Of a stretch of 64,000 nt of DNA, positions 21,013 to 31,049 are shown one piece after another. This DNA is from Macrocystis pyrifera (Eukaryota > Sar > Phaeophyceae > Laminariales > Laminariaceae), in contig JASSKH010000015.1 of the NCBI GenBank assembly GCA_031763025.1, positions 12,938,774 through 13,002,773 of the forward strand. Reading direction: 5' to 3'. Positions within the stretch are counted from its first letter, which is position 1, and every line of letters begins with the position of its first letter. The notes below the pieces were generated by a model that saw only the letters and a list, made by a program, of their open reading frames with translations, did not search any database and was not told where the DNA came from. Made by a program: the position numbers and the translations under genes.

Positions 21013-21093
21013 TCCGATTCTGGACGGAAATTCAAGGACCTTTTGCGTATAAGTATCAGCACCTAGCGGTCCTTACATTTCCGTCCACAGTAG
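21013..21093. mobile_element. MITE-S copy
   Basis: Ends CGATTCTGGACGGAAATTCAA and ACATTTCCGTCCACAGTAG are inverted repeats of each other, with about 80 bp in total. Confidence 0.65.
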
Positions 21094-21118
21094 TACCACA
21101 CTTACTTACTCACGAATG

Positions 21119-21275
21119 AAATTCACACCTCGGACGGCTGATCGATTCCCACAGTTGATGATCTAAATCTTTAGGGGAAAATAGATAGATGCATCCCTGA
21201 TTCGTATGATCTGTACAATACGTTTGATCTAGCTCATGTTGCCGGGTGGGAGCCGTACTCGTCGTATAAACTGAA
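21119..21275 (+). repeat. Dispersed repeat, copy 2 of 2
   Basis: Diverged partner of 8951-9085, sharing GATTCCCAC, GATCTGTAC, GATCTAGCTCAT and GCCGGGTGGGA in order. Confidence 0.55.
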
Positions 21276-21279
21276 TGAT

Positions 21280-22055
21280 CGGCTGCAGGTAGCACATTGT
21301 AGCACATTTTAGCACATGTTTGCTGCGTTAGATCTGTACTGTACATATAGATAGATCCTGCACAACCTCTCCCAACGGCAGGTGAGGAACTAGATCATCC
21401 ACACCAGATAGATAGATAGATCATTATCTGTCTGATCTGTCCGAGGTGCAGAAGTATTATTGCGGCAGTACGTACGTACGCACGTGTACAAAAAATGCCA
21501 AAACTGATCGGGGGAGTGGAGATTGCATATTTTCCTGTTTTCGGAGAAACCTAAAACGAATCCAGCCCCGCACGCACGCTACGCGTATATCAGGTACATC
21601 CAGCGCACACATATTCATAGACGGCACATCTTCGCGTACTACCAGGTATACTATCAACATTATCGTGTAATACCGGTATGGCACGCGTGTCATGTGCATC
21701 ACAGTCGCATCATGGATCAATCGAAACTTGATCGAGGAGCGTTCTAAAAAAAAAAAAAAGACAGACAGACAAGAGCCCCGTTTCTAGGCCTGGTCTGGGC
21801 GGGTGTCTGCTGCTGCGACGGCCTGCAACGCACTATCCAGGGAGCTTGAGTTCGGCGTGCCTCGACACAATTTACATGGAAATAGACGTACGTACGCGTA
21901 CATAGCTCACGGCTCGCACGGTGGTATCGTCTGGACCGCAACAGTACCGAGTAGAAGTATTTCGTCTCCCCGTTTCGAAAAAGAGAACCATTTTTCGTCT
22001 CCCCGAAGTCAGAAACAAACACCAGGTATACGATACTCGTGCAGCTCTTGCAACA
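21280..22055. other. Microsatellite-rich DNA
   Basis: (GATA)n-like runs at 21345-21420, a CGTACGTACG run at 21470 and an A run at 21747. No gene is seen. Confidence 0.4.
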
Positions 22056-22057
22056 CG

Positions 22058-22128
22058 TTTTGCGACCACAGAGCTTGCATCTCTCTTGAGGATTAAAGAA
22101 TCGGCGCGGACACTGGGTGTGGTTCCTG
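22058..22128 (+). mobile_element. AAC-LINE 3'-end scrap
   Basis: GCGACCACAGAGCTTGCATC, ATTAAAGAATCGGCGCGGAC and ACTGGGTGTGG match the family tail; the final block is missing. Confidence 0.55.
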
Positions 22129-22227
22129 GGTTTTGTACATACCAGGTGCGCGTGAGTATATAATCAACTACGTAAACAGTGGCCGCGGCCTAAATTTCGG
22201 CGGCGAATTAAATATCAACCCTCTTAG

Positions 22228-22340
22228 TTTTTTAGGACCTCATCAGAGTCTCTCTTCGGGGACAAACAAACTACTTGGAAGTTGATTGCTTTGTCCGCGA
22301 AACGGGACTGGACCGCAGTCTGCAGTCTGCAGTCCTTGAA
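22228..22340. mobile_element. MITE-Q, diverged copy
   Basis: TTCGGGGACAAACAAACTAC, TTGTCCGCGAAACGGGACTG and a repeated GCAGTCTGCAGTCTGCAGTC at the right end. Confidence 0.5.
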
Positions 22341-22524
22341 CATCCCGAAATATCGACGGAATTAATGGTAACTACTCTCGCACGGTGGTGCCGTACCTGG
22401 TACCTGTAGTAGGTGTTATCATCTTATTCCCGATAGCCGTCTACTGGTATGTACGAGCAGCGTAAGAGCCGAGCAATACTACGGGTAGAACCATGGCACA
22501 CCCGCGTACCGTAGGAGCGCAACT

Positions 22525-22705
22525 CCTTGGGTTATGACCGAAGATGTCAGGAGACATGTCAAGGAAGGCAAAACGTTCGCTGTCAAGGGTGTAGAGCCGA
22601 GTGTTCCACACTAAAACCTAGTATTTCGGTGTCAGTCAAGGCATGTCAAGGCAGAATTACTGCTGTCTTGTCGAGGGGTGAAAATGCTGCCTGTCTCCTG
22701 ACCCC
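22525..22705 (+). repeat. Dispersed repeat pair member, uninterrupted
   Basis: Partner of 8460-8720. ACTAAAACCTA and GTATTTCGG are adjacent here, giving the empty target of the MITE-S at 8.54 kb. Confidence 0.75.
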
Positions 22706-22821
22706 TGACATCATGCGTGCGTTCTTCACATTAAACCATGTCCCCCAATCACACAAGCAGTCGCAGGTGCTGTTTTCGTCACTTTTTATAGTGAAAAAAA
22801 ACTTTAAATAATGGTGGTATA

Positions 22822-22905
22822 TTTTAGAACTACAGTCCCGTTTTGGGGACAAAACACTTGTAATTAGACTGGTTTGTCCCGAAAAGGGAACTGCAGTACT
22901 AAAGA
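22822..22905. mobile_element. MITE-Q copy
   Basis: TTTTAGAACTACAGTCCCGT at the left and GGAACTGCAGTACTAAAGAG at the right are inverted. The centre is ACTTGTAATTAGACTGG. Confidence 0.65.
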
Positions 22906-23186
22906 GGTAACATTAATATTAACATTGTAACAGGCAATTTCCCCTCTCTGAAGGCCCTACCCGATCGAGAAGGCTCACCGCACCATGTGAGAACAACGAA
23001 AAAGCAAAATAATAGGCCATCATCTATCAATAGTAACTCGTGCATGCCTGGAACTGGTACGTACGTAACCTGCCTTCCTTCTTCGTATTCGAATGCACCA
23101 GGTGTACCAGGCAGGTACTCACGTGGTACGTAGGAGGACCTCTCGTTGCGGACTTGAAACATGAATCGCCTCGGGAAGCAGTAGTA

Positions 23187-23232
23187 TCATATCAATATCA
23201 ATATCAATATCAATATCAATATCAATATCAAA
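23187..23232 (+). repeat. (ATATCA)n microsatellite
   Basis: About seven units of ATATCA. Confidence 0.9.
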
Positions 23233-23711
23233 AATAATAGTAGCAGTATGTGTGCTGCGTGGTCGTGTGTGTGTGTGGACTGTTGATTGGTGGCGCCGTT
23301 CGATGTTTCTGCTGTATTAATAGTAATAATAGTACGCAAGAAAAAAAAGCGCGGCAAGCAAAGAGAAGAAAGGCTTCGTATATACCAGGTACGAGCTTTT
23401 TGCCCCTCGCATGCAAGTAAAAAGAATGCAAATAAGTAGTACCTGGTAGATAGAACTAACTATTACTATTATTATTAGTATTAATAGTGTGTATCCGTCG
23501 CAGAATTAATTGATTGCCGATCAGACTATTATATTATACTCAAATGTGATGATGGGACGAATTTCTGTGCCGAGTTTCTCTCATATGTATAGCCATTATT
23601 GTGCACTTACTCCTGGTGGTAGTGCTGGTCTGGCTGCATCAACGTATATCTAACTCTAAACCCAAGTAATTTATTTCTAATTGTCCCCGAAACGGGAGTG
23701 AGTGCGATCTT

Positions 23712-23806
23712 GACCCTTTTAGTACCGCAGTCCGGTTTTGGGGACTAATCACTTGGAGTTAGACTGGTTTGTCCCCAAATCGGGACTGCGGTACTAAAGG
23801 GGTCAA
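23712..23806. mobile_element. MITE-Q, best copy
   Basis: The reference copy. It starts GACCCTTTTAGTACCGCAGT and ends CTGCGGTACTAAAGGGGTC, about 95 bp, with near-perfect inverted ends of about 30 bp and a centre that includes ACTTGGAGTTAGACTGG. Confidence 0.75.
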
Positions 23807-23834
23807 AGGGGCCAAGCCCGGGGGGGCGCGGGGC

Positions 23835-23896
23835 GGGGGGGGGGGGGGGGGGGGGGTACTCATTATCATGCATGGCCGTAGTCGTGTGACCATAGG
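23835..23896 (-). mobile_element. PolyC-SINE 3'-end scrap
   Basis: The G run (23835-23856) then GTACTCATTATCATGCATGG to GTGTGACCATAGG, then another long G run. About 40 bp of family sequence. Confidence 0.7.
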
Positions 23897-23919
23897 CGGG
23901 GGGGGGGGGGGGGGGGGGA

Positions 23920-24850
23920 CACAACGAAAACAGTGTGGCTTTTTGTCTTTCCGTACGAGAAGACGCTGCGCTTGGCGTTTGCGCCTTCCTCATTGTCGAG
24001 AAAAAAATCAGCTCCGAAATTCGTCCGAGCGGGTGCGTTATGATGTTACTATCATGTTACAGCAGTATCATGTCATCATGGCGTGTTACAAGATACTGTA
24101 GGTTTATCGTGTTCATACAAACAGCATCGGAGATATATGCAAGCCGAAGTAATACTACTACACGTACAAGCATATGACAGGTACATAAGATACGTACTGC
24201 TGTGCCTGGTACCAGCACATTTATTATACTCGTACCAACATAAATCCCTTCACGAACAAACCATATACCAGGTGTGTAGGATACACAGCACGGCCGCAGC
24301 ACCCGGGCTCGTACTTTTGCAACCGTCTATACCGGGTAGCAGGTGTACTGCCTATCTATCTATGCGTGTATGTATGAACGATGAACGTACGAACATCGCG
24401 CAGCAGCTTGCAACAAGAAACCTGACGATGATTGTGCTCGTTGACAGACAATATTAGGTCGAACACTAGCTCACGGTTGGCTCACGTGTTTAATTTTTGT
24501 AGTAGTTTTAATTTTGCGACTTTCTTCGCAATTAATAGGGCTGGGCACCGGCTGACTCTGTCAGTATAGCGATTATAATGTTGTCAAAATTTATCAGTAT
24601 AGGATTGAAGCAGTATGTATACTGCCCGAGCAAAGCGACAAACACCGAGCGTTGCTCGGCCAACCCCTGCTACCCCCCCCCCGGCTAGGGAGAGGGGCCG
24701 GCTGTTAATAGAGTTTCGTGCCCGTGGTGTGCGGTTGTGCGTACCGATACAACAAACAGCAGTAATAATGATACAGTAGTACCACACCCACACATAATAA
24801 TTCCGGACTTATTTCGGGCTGCAAGCTGGTAAATATCGACAAACTACGAA
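23920..24850. other. Unassigned DNA
   Basis: No repeat family and no convincing exon. Frequent TACCAGGTA, TACCTGGTA and CGTACG motifs. Confidence 0.35.
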
Positions 24851-24853
24851 GTA

Positions 24854-24932
24854 CTACTCTGGGCGGAAATATAAGGGCCGTGGGGGGTTCGTATACATTA
24901 CAAAAACGGTCATTAAATTTCTGTCCAAAGTC
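24854..24932. mobile_element. MITE-S copy
   Basis: CTACTCTGGGCGGAAATATA at the left and ATTTCTGTCCAAAGT at the right, about 80 bp. Confidence 0.65.
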
Positions 24933-24934
24933 GG

Positions 24935-26255
24935 CGCAATCAACAACTACTGCTTGTCCAAAAAATAGCCCGGACCAGTTTTATCACGTGAAAAATCCCT
25001 GGTGCGTACTGCACATGTTACATAAGTGGATGTATATGCAGCAGAATCCTCGTACATACATATAGGCACACTCTGGGTAAGTATTACCTGGTATCAAAAC
25101 ACGAGGTACGGTTTACCATCTGCTCCGAGTACATCCAGGTACAGAGTAGGCGAGAGCAGGATGATAGAGCAAACAACAGCAGTAAATACTCGTACGAGCT
25201 GTTACATACGTGATACGTCGTCAAGTCTTGGTTTCGTGGGCCGGTGCCGGTACTGGGATTTGGCTTTGATCATTGATTCTGTGTGTTCTAGCCGTGATAC
25301 GCGGCACATGATAATGGTGATGAATCGAGGACGAATGACTACGTTATTCCCAGGAAACTACTCGCTGTAAACAGTAAAGAGCCCAGGAGCCTGCTAAAGA
25401 ACCACCGGGTACCAGGTAGATATCTCCGCTCCTGCCGTATGTAGTGGAAAACAATCACTCAATTCGCCGGTTTGATGCTCATACTGCTGCCTGTATACTA
25501 GCTCTATTATTAATAGAATCCGATCGTGTGTATCTGATCTATCCCTGCCTCGGTAGTGCTGGGCCGACATGATGGGTGGTAGGCAGGTAGGGAGTAACGG
25601 CTGGGGTGGCGAGCATTTATGTGAAGAACACACACAGACAGACAGCAGTGTGGCAAAAATAGATGATGCAGTTTTTGGATACGTACGTACGTACGCGTGA
25701 AAAATCTGTGTTCGGTATTCCGTCATTTTTATATAGGGATTTTTGGGGCTGTGATATATTTACCCGATGGCATCTTTAGGGTGCACAATAGCCCGACTAT
25801 CAGCAAAGTGGCCGTGGTAGACGCTTGCTTGCGGCTGCTCAGAAGGGAGGGAGAGGGGTGGGGCAGGCAGTGGAGATATGACGCGTCGTTGAGTTTGCAA
25901 GAAGAGTGCTTGAGAGGAGACGCGGCAGGTACGAGTATGTATGGTGGCTGAGCAGCATCTCCTCTCAGCTCATCATGCACCAGCAAGCAAGCGGAGAAAA
26001 AAAAAGGTGCACCGAAAAAAAAGCAAACGCAGAATATGTATAGTGTGGCAAGAAACGATGCGAAACAATCGATGCAAATTGTGTTCCGTCCTTTGCCTGG
26101 ATTGTGAGGTCACAGGCTGAAAATGCTTTTATCGTATCTTTTTCGTCTCGCACGGCACGGTACTGCTATACGGCACCGCGCAGCAGCAAGCAGCAGCGAA
26201 CTGCTTGGAGTGCAGCTGCGCTCCACCGGTGGCTGGGAGTCCGTCCCACTGAGAC
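24935..26255. other. Unassigned DNA
   Basis: A 34-bp AAC-LINE-tail-like scrap (GTGAAGAACACACACAGACA) at 25620. TATTAATA and CGTACGTACG motifs recur. Frames of 61-114 codons have no recognisable features. Confidence 0.35.
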
Positions 26256-26261
26256 CACGCA

Positions 26262-26360
26262 ATGGGCAACAACTCCCAACAACACCACCACCACAATGCA
26301 CGCGCGAGCCAGCGCTCTTTGAAGCACACATCAATCTCAGAGGAAATGAAGCAAGCAGCA
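26262..26360 (+). CDS. Possible first exon, unknown protein
   Basis: I do not recognise this gene. The frame starts ATG and reads MGNNSQQHHHHNARASQRSL then KHTSISEEMKQAA, ending at GCAGCAG before GTGAGTGC, a good 5' splice-site consensus. The last codon is split after one base. No matching second exon was found: the following 200 bp has several AG sites but no clear continuation. A predicted terminal exon on the opposite strand lies 115 bp away. The call rests on composition and one splice site only. Confidence 0.2.
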
Positions 26361-26475
26361 GGTGAGTGCAACATGGATGGCTTTACAGCGACAAGTACAG
26401 ACACGCAGCAAGAAAGAGAAGGCAAGACTCACCACAGGACGGCTTCCTCTCCTTGCACTTCGTAGCCTGGAGATG

Positions 26476-26571
26476 TTAGAGGGCCAGGGTCTGCGTCTGC
26501 TTCTCCATTTCTTCACGAGGCACTAACTCGCTCTTTGGCAGAGCCTGTGCCTGCTTTGCAGCTTGTATATA
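26476..26571 (-). CDS. Possible terminal exon, unknown protein
   Basis: On the minus strand, after an acceptor-like GTGGTACAG, the frame reads YIQAAKQAQALPKSELVPRE then EMEKQTQTLAL and stops with TAA. The composition is that of a charged amphipathic helix. Upstream the same frame runs into repeat sequence, so an intron boundary at the acceptor is more likely than continued coding. No partner exon was identified and the family is unknown. Confidence 0.2.
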   Translation of the reverse strand, partial: YIQAAKQAQALPKSELVPREEMEKQTQTLAL

Positions 26572-26647
26572 CTGTACCACACGCGCTCGTAGCAGTAGCA
26601 GTGTGGGAAGAACTGAAAAAACCGAAAAAATAAAGCGACAAAAAAGA

Positions 26648-26750
26648 CAAACGATTTTGGGTTTCATAAAAGCTGCATTCAAAATTTTGAATCCGGGGAG
26701 AAAAGCTGCATTCAAAATTTTGAATCCGGGCAGAAACAAAATTTAAAATT
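26648..26750. repeat. Tandemly duplicated palindrome
   Basis: The perfect 16-bp palindrome ATTCAAAATTTTGAAT occurs twice in AGCTGCATTCAAAATTTTGA-type units about 33 bp apart (26670 and 26710). A shorter related AAAATTTAAAATTTGAAT follows. Confidence 0.8.
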
Positions 26751-26779
26751 TGAATACTCGTACATGCATACGAGGATCT

Positions 26780-29327
26780 TCACAGCAGTTCATCGATCGA
26801 ATCTCGCCCGCCCCCCGTCCCCGTCGACAGCAAAGGACTAAAACACTGAACACAGCAAATAGAAACGGCTCCGTCCAGATAGAGATACATAGATATCAAG
26901 TAAATTAAATAATACTGAATGTAAAACGACCGATCCCCGATCCATGATTGATTATTGATTGCACGGCGCATACATTTTCCGACACAAAGAAAAGGGTTCG
27001 TATGTTCATACGATTATTATGATGCGATAATAAGATAACAATACGTACACAGGTACCTGGTCCTGGATGATACGCGCACTGCTGATTGATACGTACTGCG
27101 GTATACCTGTGGTACATATACATGCATATGCAAAGGAGGAGCGGACGGACTGGGCTAAGGCGATGAAGCGGGCATGAAAAACGGCAGCAAGCACGACGGC
27201 ACACGGAGACCCACATGACCGGCGCGCACACCATCACGGGAGAAGCAGTCAGTCATCGTCCTTTTCTTAGGTTATTTTTTGCTTTTCACGAGGCAGTAGT
27301 ATTAATAGTACGTAGTATGTACCTGCCTGGTGCGTGTTGTTATTAACAACGTCACTGACTGGTATTCGTAGTGTTGGCGAGTTGTATACCCTCCTTTATG
27401 AGGAATGACCCCCCGCAATCACCAACAATTATCAGGGACGTGGTATCATATAGTTGTGCTGCTGCACCTTTTGTGTCTGGCAGCCCGGGAAGAGATGGCG
27501 ATGATCGTTGATATTCGTGTGGTGGTTTCAGGTTCGATTGCTCCTTTTCCATCTGCAATGCATCATGTCCGCGAGTCGTCACTCTGACAGCAGCACCCCA
27601 GACCGCAGGCGTGTTCCTCTGACAGAGGGTTCACGACTTCCGTGCGTTTCGTACGTTGCAGGCAGAGCACTCCAGACAGCTGCCGCTGTGGTCACCAGCC
27701 ACGAGTTGGTTAGTGTGGTGGGAAGGGGGGAACTCTATGTTGTAATTGAGAGGATACCCGCGGTATATGTTTGTTCAAGTTAGCACACATTGATTTCATC
27801 TTGTGCGCGCCTTCTTCGTTTTTCGTCTCGTGTATTTTTTACGTAGGCAGCGGAATTTCGATTTTCGGATCTTCCTATTAGTAATAGGGCTCCCCAGCAC
27901 CAACAACATCAACAACATTTCACCAGGTACGTACGTACTATACTACTACTAAACTGTAGAGTATTATTAATAGTGTACGTAGTATTATTAATAGTAGCGT
28001 AGGCATTACGCCGGGACACCAAAAGGTATGCATGCGTCGTCAGGTACCCGCGCGTAGGCGTCTCGGCAACATATATAGATATATATATATATATACATAC
28101 GACTCGGAATTATAGAAAGAGGGCATTTAACCAAGATCCGTACTACAGAGTAGTATGTAGAATAATAATAATATTGTTTTTTGTAGTTGATACAAACGCG
28201 TACAAGAATCCTGATCTTTTTAGCCCTTTTTTTGCACTTTTTGGGGCCGATCCATGATGATGATGGCAACAGCGTAGTTTTTCCTCCCGCAGCATCTTCG
28301 GCGACCACTTATTATTAATAGCATCCTTACACTAATACATATCATGCGCCTAGAGAACAGCAATAATAATATTCTTCGTCTGTTAATAATGAAGGCACTT
28401 TCTCCTTGATTGGTGATGTAATAGACATTCATTCGTGGTGCTCTCTCCCTTGCGTGAATAAAAATGAAGCTTTTCATTAGCGTTTTGGCGAGCTTTTCGT
28501 GCTACTATTACTACTAACTACTACTACTACTCGCTCGTAACTTCGAACAACACGTAATAGTACACGAAAACACTTCGCGAGTCGTTTCCCGCTGTGCCTA
28601 CGACTGCCGTCTGGCGCACCCGACGCCCTCACACACCCCATCAGGAGGCCCCCTCCATTCCGCGCGCTGTAGGTTCCTGTGAGTAGGAGCTGTGTAGTAG
28701 CTGCTCGCAGGACGTGGTAGAGTGCAAAAGTTATCAGTTAGTTGAGGGTTTTGTCTTTGCCTCATTTTTTTGTGCATCCCAAATTTCGACTAATTTCGAC
28801 CACCACTGCAGCACCTCTAAGTCGAGGTGTAGGCCTCTGTTGAGAACCTGGGGGAGATCAATCTCGAGAGAAACACAAGCTGCTGTGATGAACCTCTTTC
28901 AAGCAACCGTCGCTCTCCGGTATAAAGCACGAAACACGAACTACTAGCCGGAGTTCTAAACGCAACTTGTTGAAATAGCGACGTGTTTTCTGTTCCGATA
29001 AACCATCTAGAGATTAGACTGGCCGAAAACACGGGGATCAGGAGACGCTTTGGTATCAGCGTGGCTTCAAGTTGCTACTATTATACTGCTGCTGCTGTTT
29101 GTTGTAGCTCGTTCGAAGAATCACTTAAAATCATGCACGTGCAATATGCTCTATCTACTACTACTACAGTCCCTGGTAAAAAATATTTCGTCGTCATGAT
29201 CGCTCTTTTCTTCCCCTCTCGTCCGCCCAAAAAAAAACTGTGTGTGTGTGCACGCCGTGTTGCACGTACGTACGTACGTGCTATTATAGTTATATACAAC
29301 CAGGTACTGGTACGGTATAAATATACC
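26780..29327. other. Unassigned DNA with microsatellites
   Basis: A (TA)n run lies at 28075-28096, and TATTAATA recurs at about 27300, 27965, 27990 and 28312. A short open stretch EERTDWAKAMKRA before TGA at about 27136-27174 (+) could be a terminal exon but has no support beyond composition. Confidence 0.35.
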
Positions 29328-29640
29328 TAAGAAGATCTTCAGCCTGATCCGATCCCCGTTTTTGGTTGGGGGAATCTCTCCCGCCTCTGACCGTCTTTCC
29401 GCGCGGTTTCTTCGCCGGAGCGTGCCCCCCCCGCGCCTAAACACCCGGCGCCAGAGGACCCACCTGCTCAGCGCCGTGGCGCCTGCGGCGAAGCCTTGAC
29501 GTTGAGATCTACGAAGAAATCTACGAAAATCCCTGCCCTGTCAGTGTTCTGGCCGATGGTCTCTCGACAGAGTGTATGTATTCGTATGGTTCTTTCTGGC
29601 ACGTCCTTTCCGACCTCCGACCCATGGGGAGGGTCAACTA
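29328..29640 (-). repeat. ~300-bp dispersed repeat, copy 1
   Basis: Shares CTGACCGTCTTTCCGCGCGG, AAATCCCTGCCCTGTCA and TCCGACCCATGGGGAGGG with 30280-30545, in order and orientation. On the minus strand both copies contain related residues (RAGIF..VDLN.KAS, then GEETARKDGQRRE), so it may be a remnant of a coding element. Confidence 0.7.
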
Positions 29641-29789
29641 CCCGGCCGGCGTCGCCATTGTGGGGGCTGCGCGGTTGGCTGTATCTGGGACATGGATGGA
29701 ACTCCCCGATAACACATGCCATTCAGGCTTAGTTGAGAACTGCCACCCATAAAAAAAAACATGCCGGGGATATATGAGAGAGATATTGC

Positions 29790-30044
29790 ATGTCACCTAC
29801 AACCAGCAGCACTTATGATGGCCAGCAGCACTTAATGGTGTGTACGCTATCGTACAGCGGCAGCTGCAGTGGAGCTGTAATACGTTGCTACGGAGATGTA
29901 CAGCTCCAGCAGTACTGCTACAGCAGCGGCTGTGACGGCACGTTTCCACGGAGCTGCGCTGTCGGTCATCGCGTACTCCCTGAGTTAGAAGTTAGTTACA
30001 CCGCCTTCTACGATTCCGCCGCTTGTTGGTTGATCGGCAAGTAA
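29790..30044 (+). CDS. Possible cysteine-rich small protein or exon
   Basis: I do not recognise this gene. It is 84 codons from ATG to TAA. Six cysteines fall in one block with spacing C-x7-C-x6-C-x9-C-x4-C-x7-C (about residues 18-56), rich in Ser, Gly and Tyr, as in small disulfide-rich extracellular domains. It has no signal peptide of its own, so if real it would need an upstream exon. It sits between the two copies of a 300-bp repeat. CAG-type triplets in the DNA could produce such a pattern by chance. Confidence 0.25.
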   Translation: MSPTTSSTYDGQQHLMVCTLSYSGSCSGAVIRCYGDVQLQQYCYSSGCDGTFPRSCAVGHRVLPELEVSYTAFYDSAACWLIGK

Positions 30045-30279
30045 TTAATCGTGAGCATTCTGCTGCCTTTTCGTTTCTCAGTTCGCCGTAAAGATGAAGA
30101 AATACGATAACTTCATCTCACACTTGTCAGAAAGGAGTGCGGAGCGCACACTCTCAATATCTTGGCATCGAGTCTCAGCCTCTTCCTACTCCCTCTACTT
30201 TGTACTCCCTTCACGCGAATCTGCGACCGGCGGCCGTCCAGGCCGCCGCCATAGCCCTTGTAAATATGCCTATTAATAT

Positions 30280-30545
30280 GATGATCCTCAGCCTGATCTG
30301 ATCCGTTTTAGGTTGGCGGATCTCTCCCGCCTCTGACCGTCTTTCCGCGCGGTTTCTTCGCCGGGGCGTGACCCCTCCGCGGCTGAACCACCCGGCGTCG
30401 GAGGATCCGCTCGCTCAGCGCCGTTGTGCCCGCGCGAAGCCTTGGCGTTGAGATCTACTAAGGGATCTCCGAAAATCCCTGCCCTGTCATTGGCGTGGTT
30501 CTTTCCGGCGCGTCTTCTCGGACCTCCGACCCATGGGGAGGGGAA
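30280..30545 (-). repeat. ~300-bp dispersed repeat, copy 2
   Basis: Partner of 29328-29640. Ends at CCATGGGGAGGGG and is followed by a G run at 30548-30570. An internal segment of copy 1 is missing. Confidence 0.7.
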
Positions 30546-31049
30546 AGGGGGGGGGGGGGGGGGGGGGGGGTCCTGCCACACCAAATGACGTCTGATTATT
30601 ATGGGCATCATCGCCATGGTGCGTGCCTTGATTCCCATGTCCGTAAGTAGTTCGAGTAGGGCCGACCCCTCTACCCAAGAATATCTGAATACAACCTGGT
30701 GTCGCATTGATACCAGATAGTGTATGTATTATGCTGTATACTTAGAATGAAATAACAGTTTTTCTATGTCGTTGCCGACCCTTTAGGAAAACGAATGGAC
30801 AATCAACGCTGACCTTTGTCTACTTGCGGGATTTGGGACCTGGGATCGCCACTCGGTTCGGAAGGAGATAGCGGGAAATTCGCCACACATGGATGATGGG
30901 GTGTCCCAAGAGAAGAGACGGCCGGCGTCGTCCCTGGAATCTTGGCTGGAATGAGGTCCGGGTACAGAGGCGGAGGAGGTCACTCCAAGGTTTCCGGAAA
31001 TCGTCATGCTCGCAGCGTACAATGCAAGGACCACTAACTGCCCTGCCCC
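30546..31049. other. G run and unassigned DNA
   Basis: A G run at 30548-30570. The rest up to the LINE has no family match in this window; 83-97-codon frames on the minus strand are not recognised. Confidence 0.35.
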
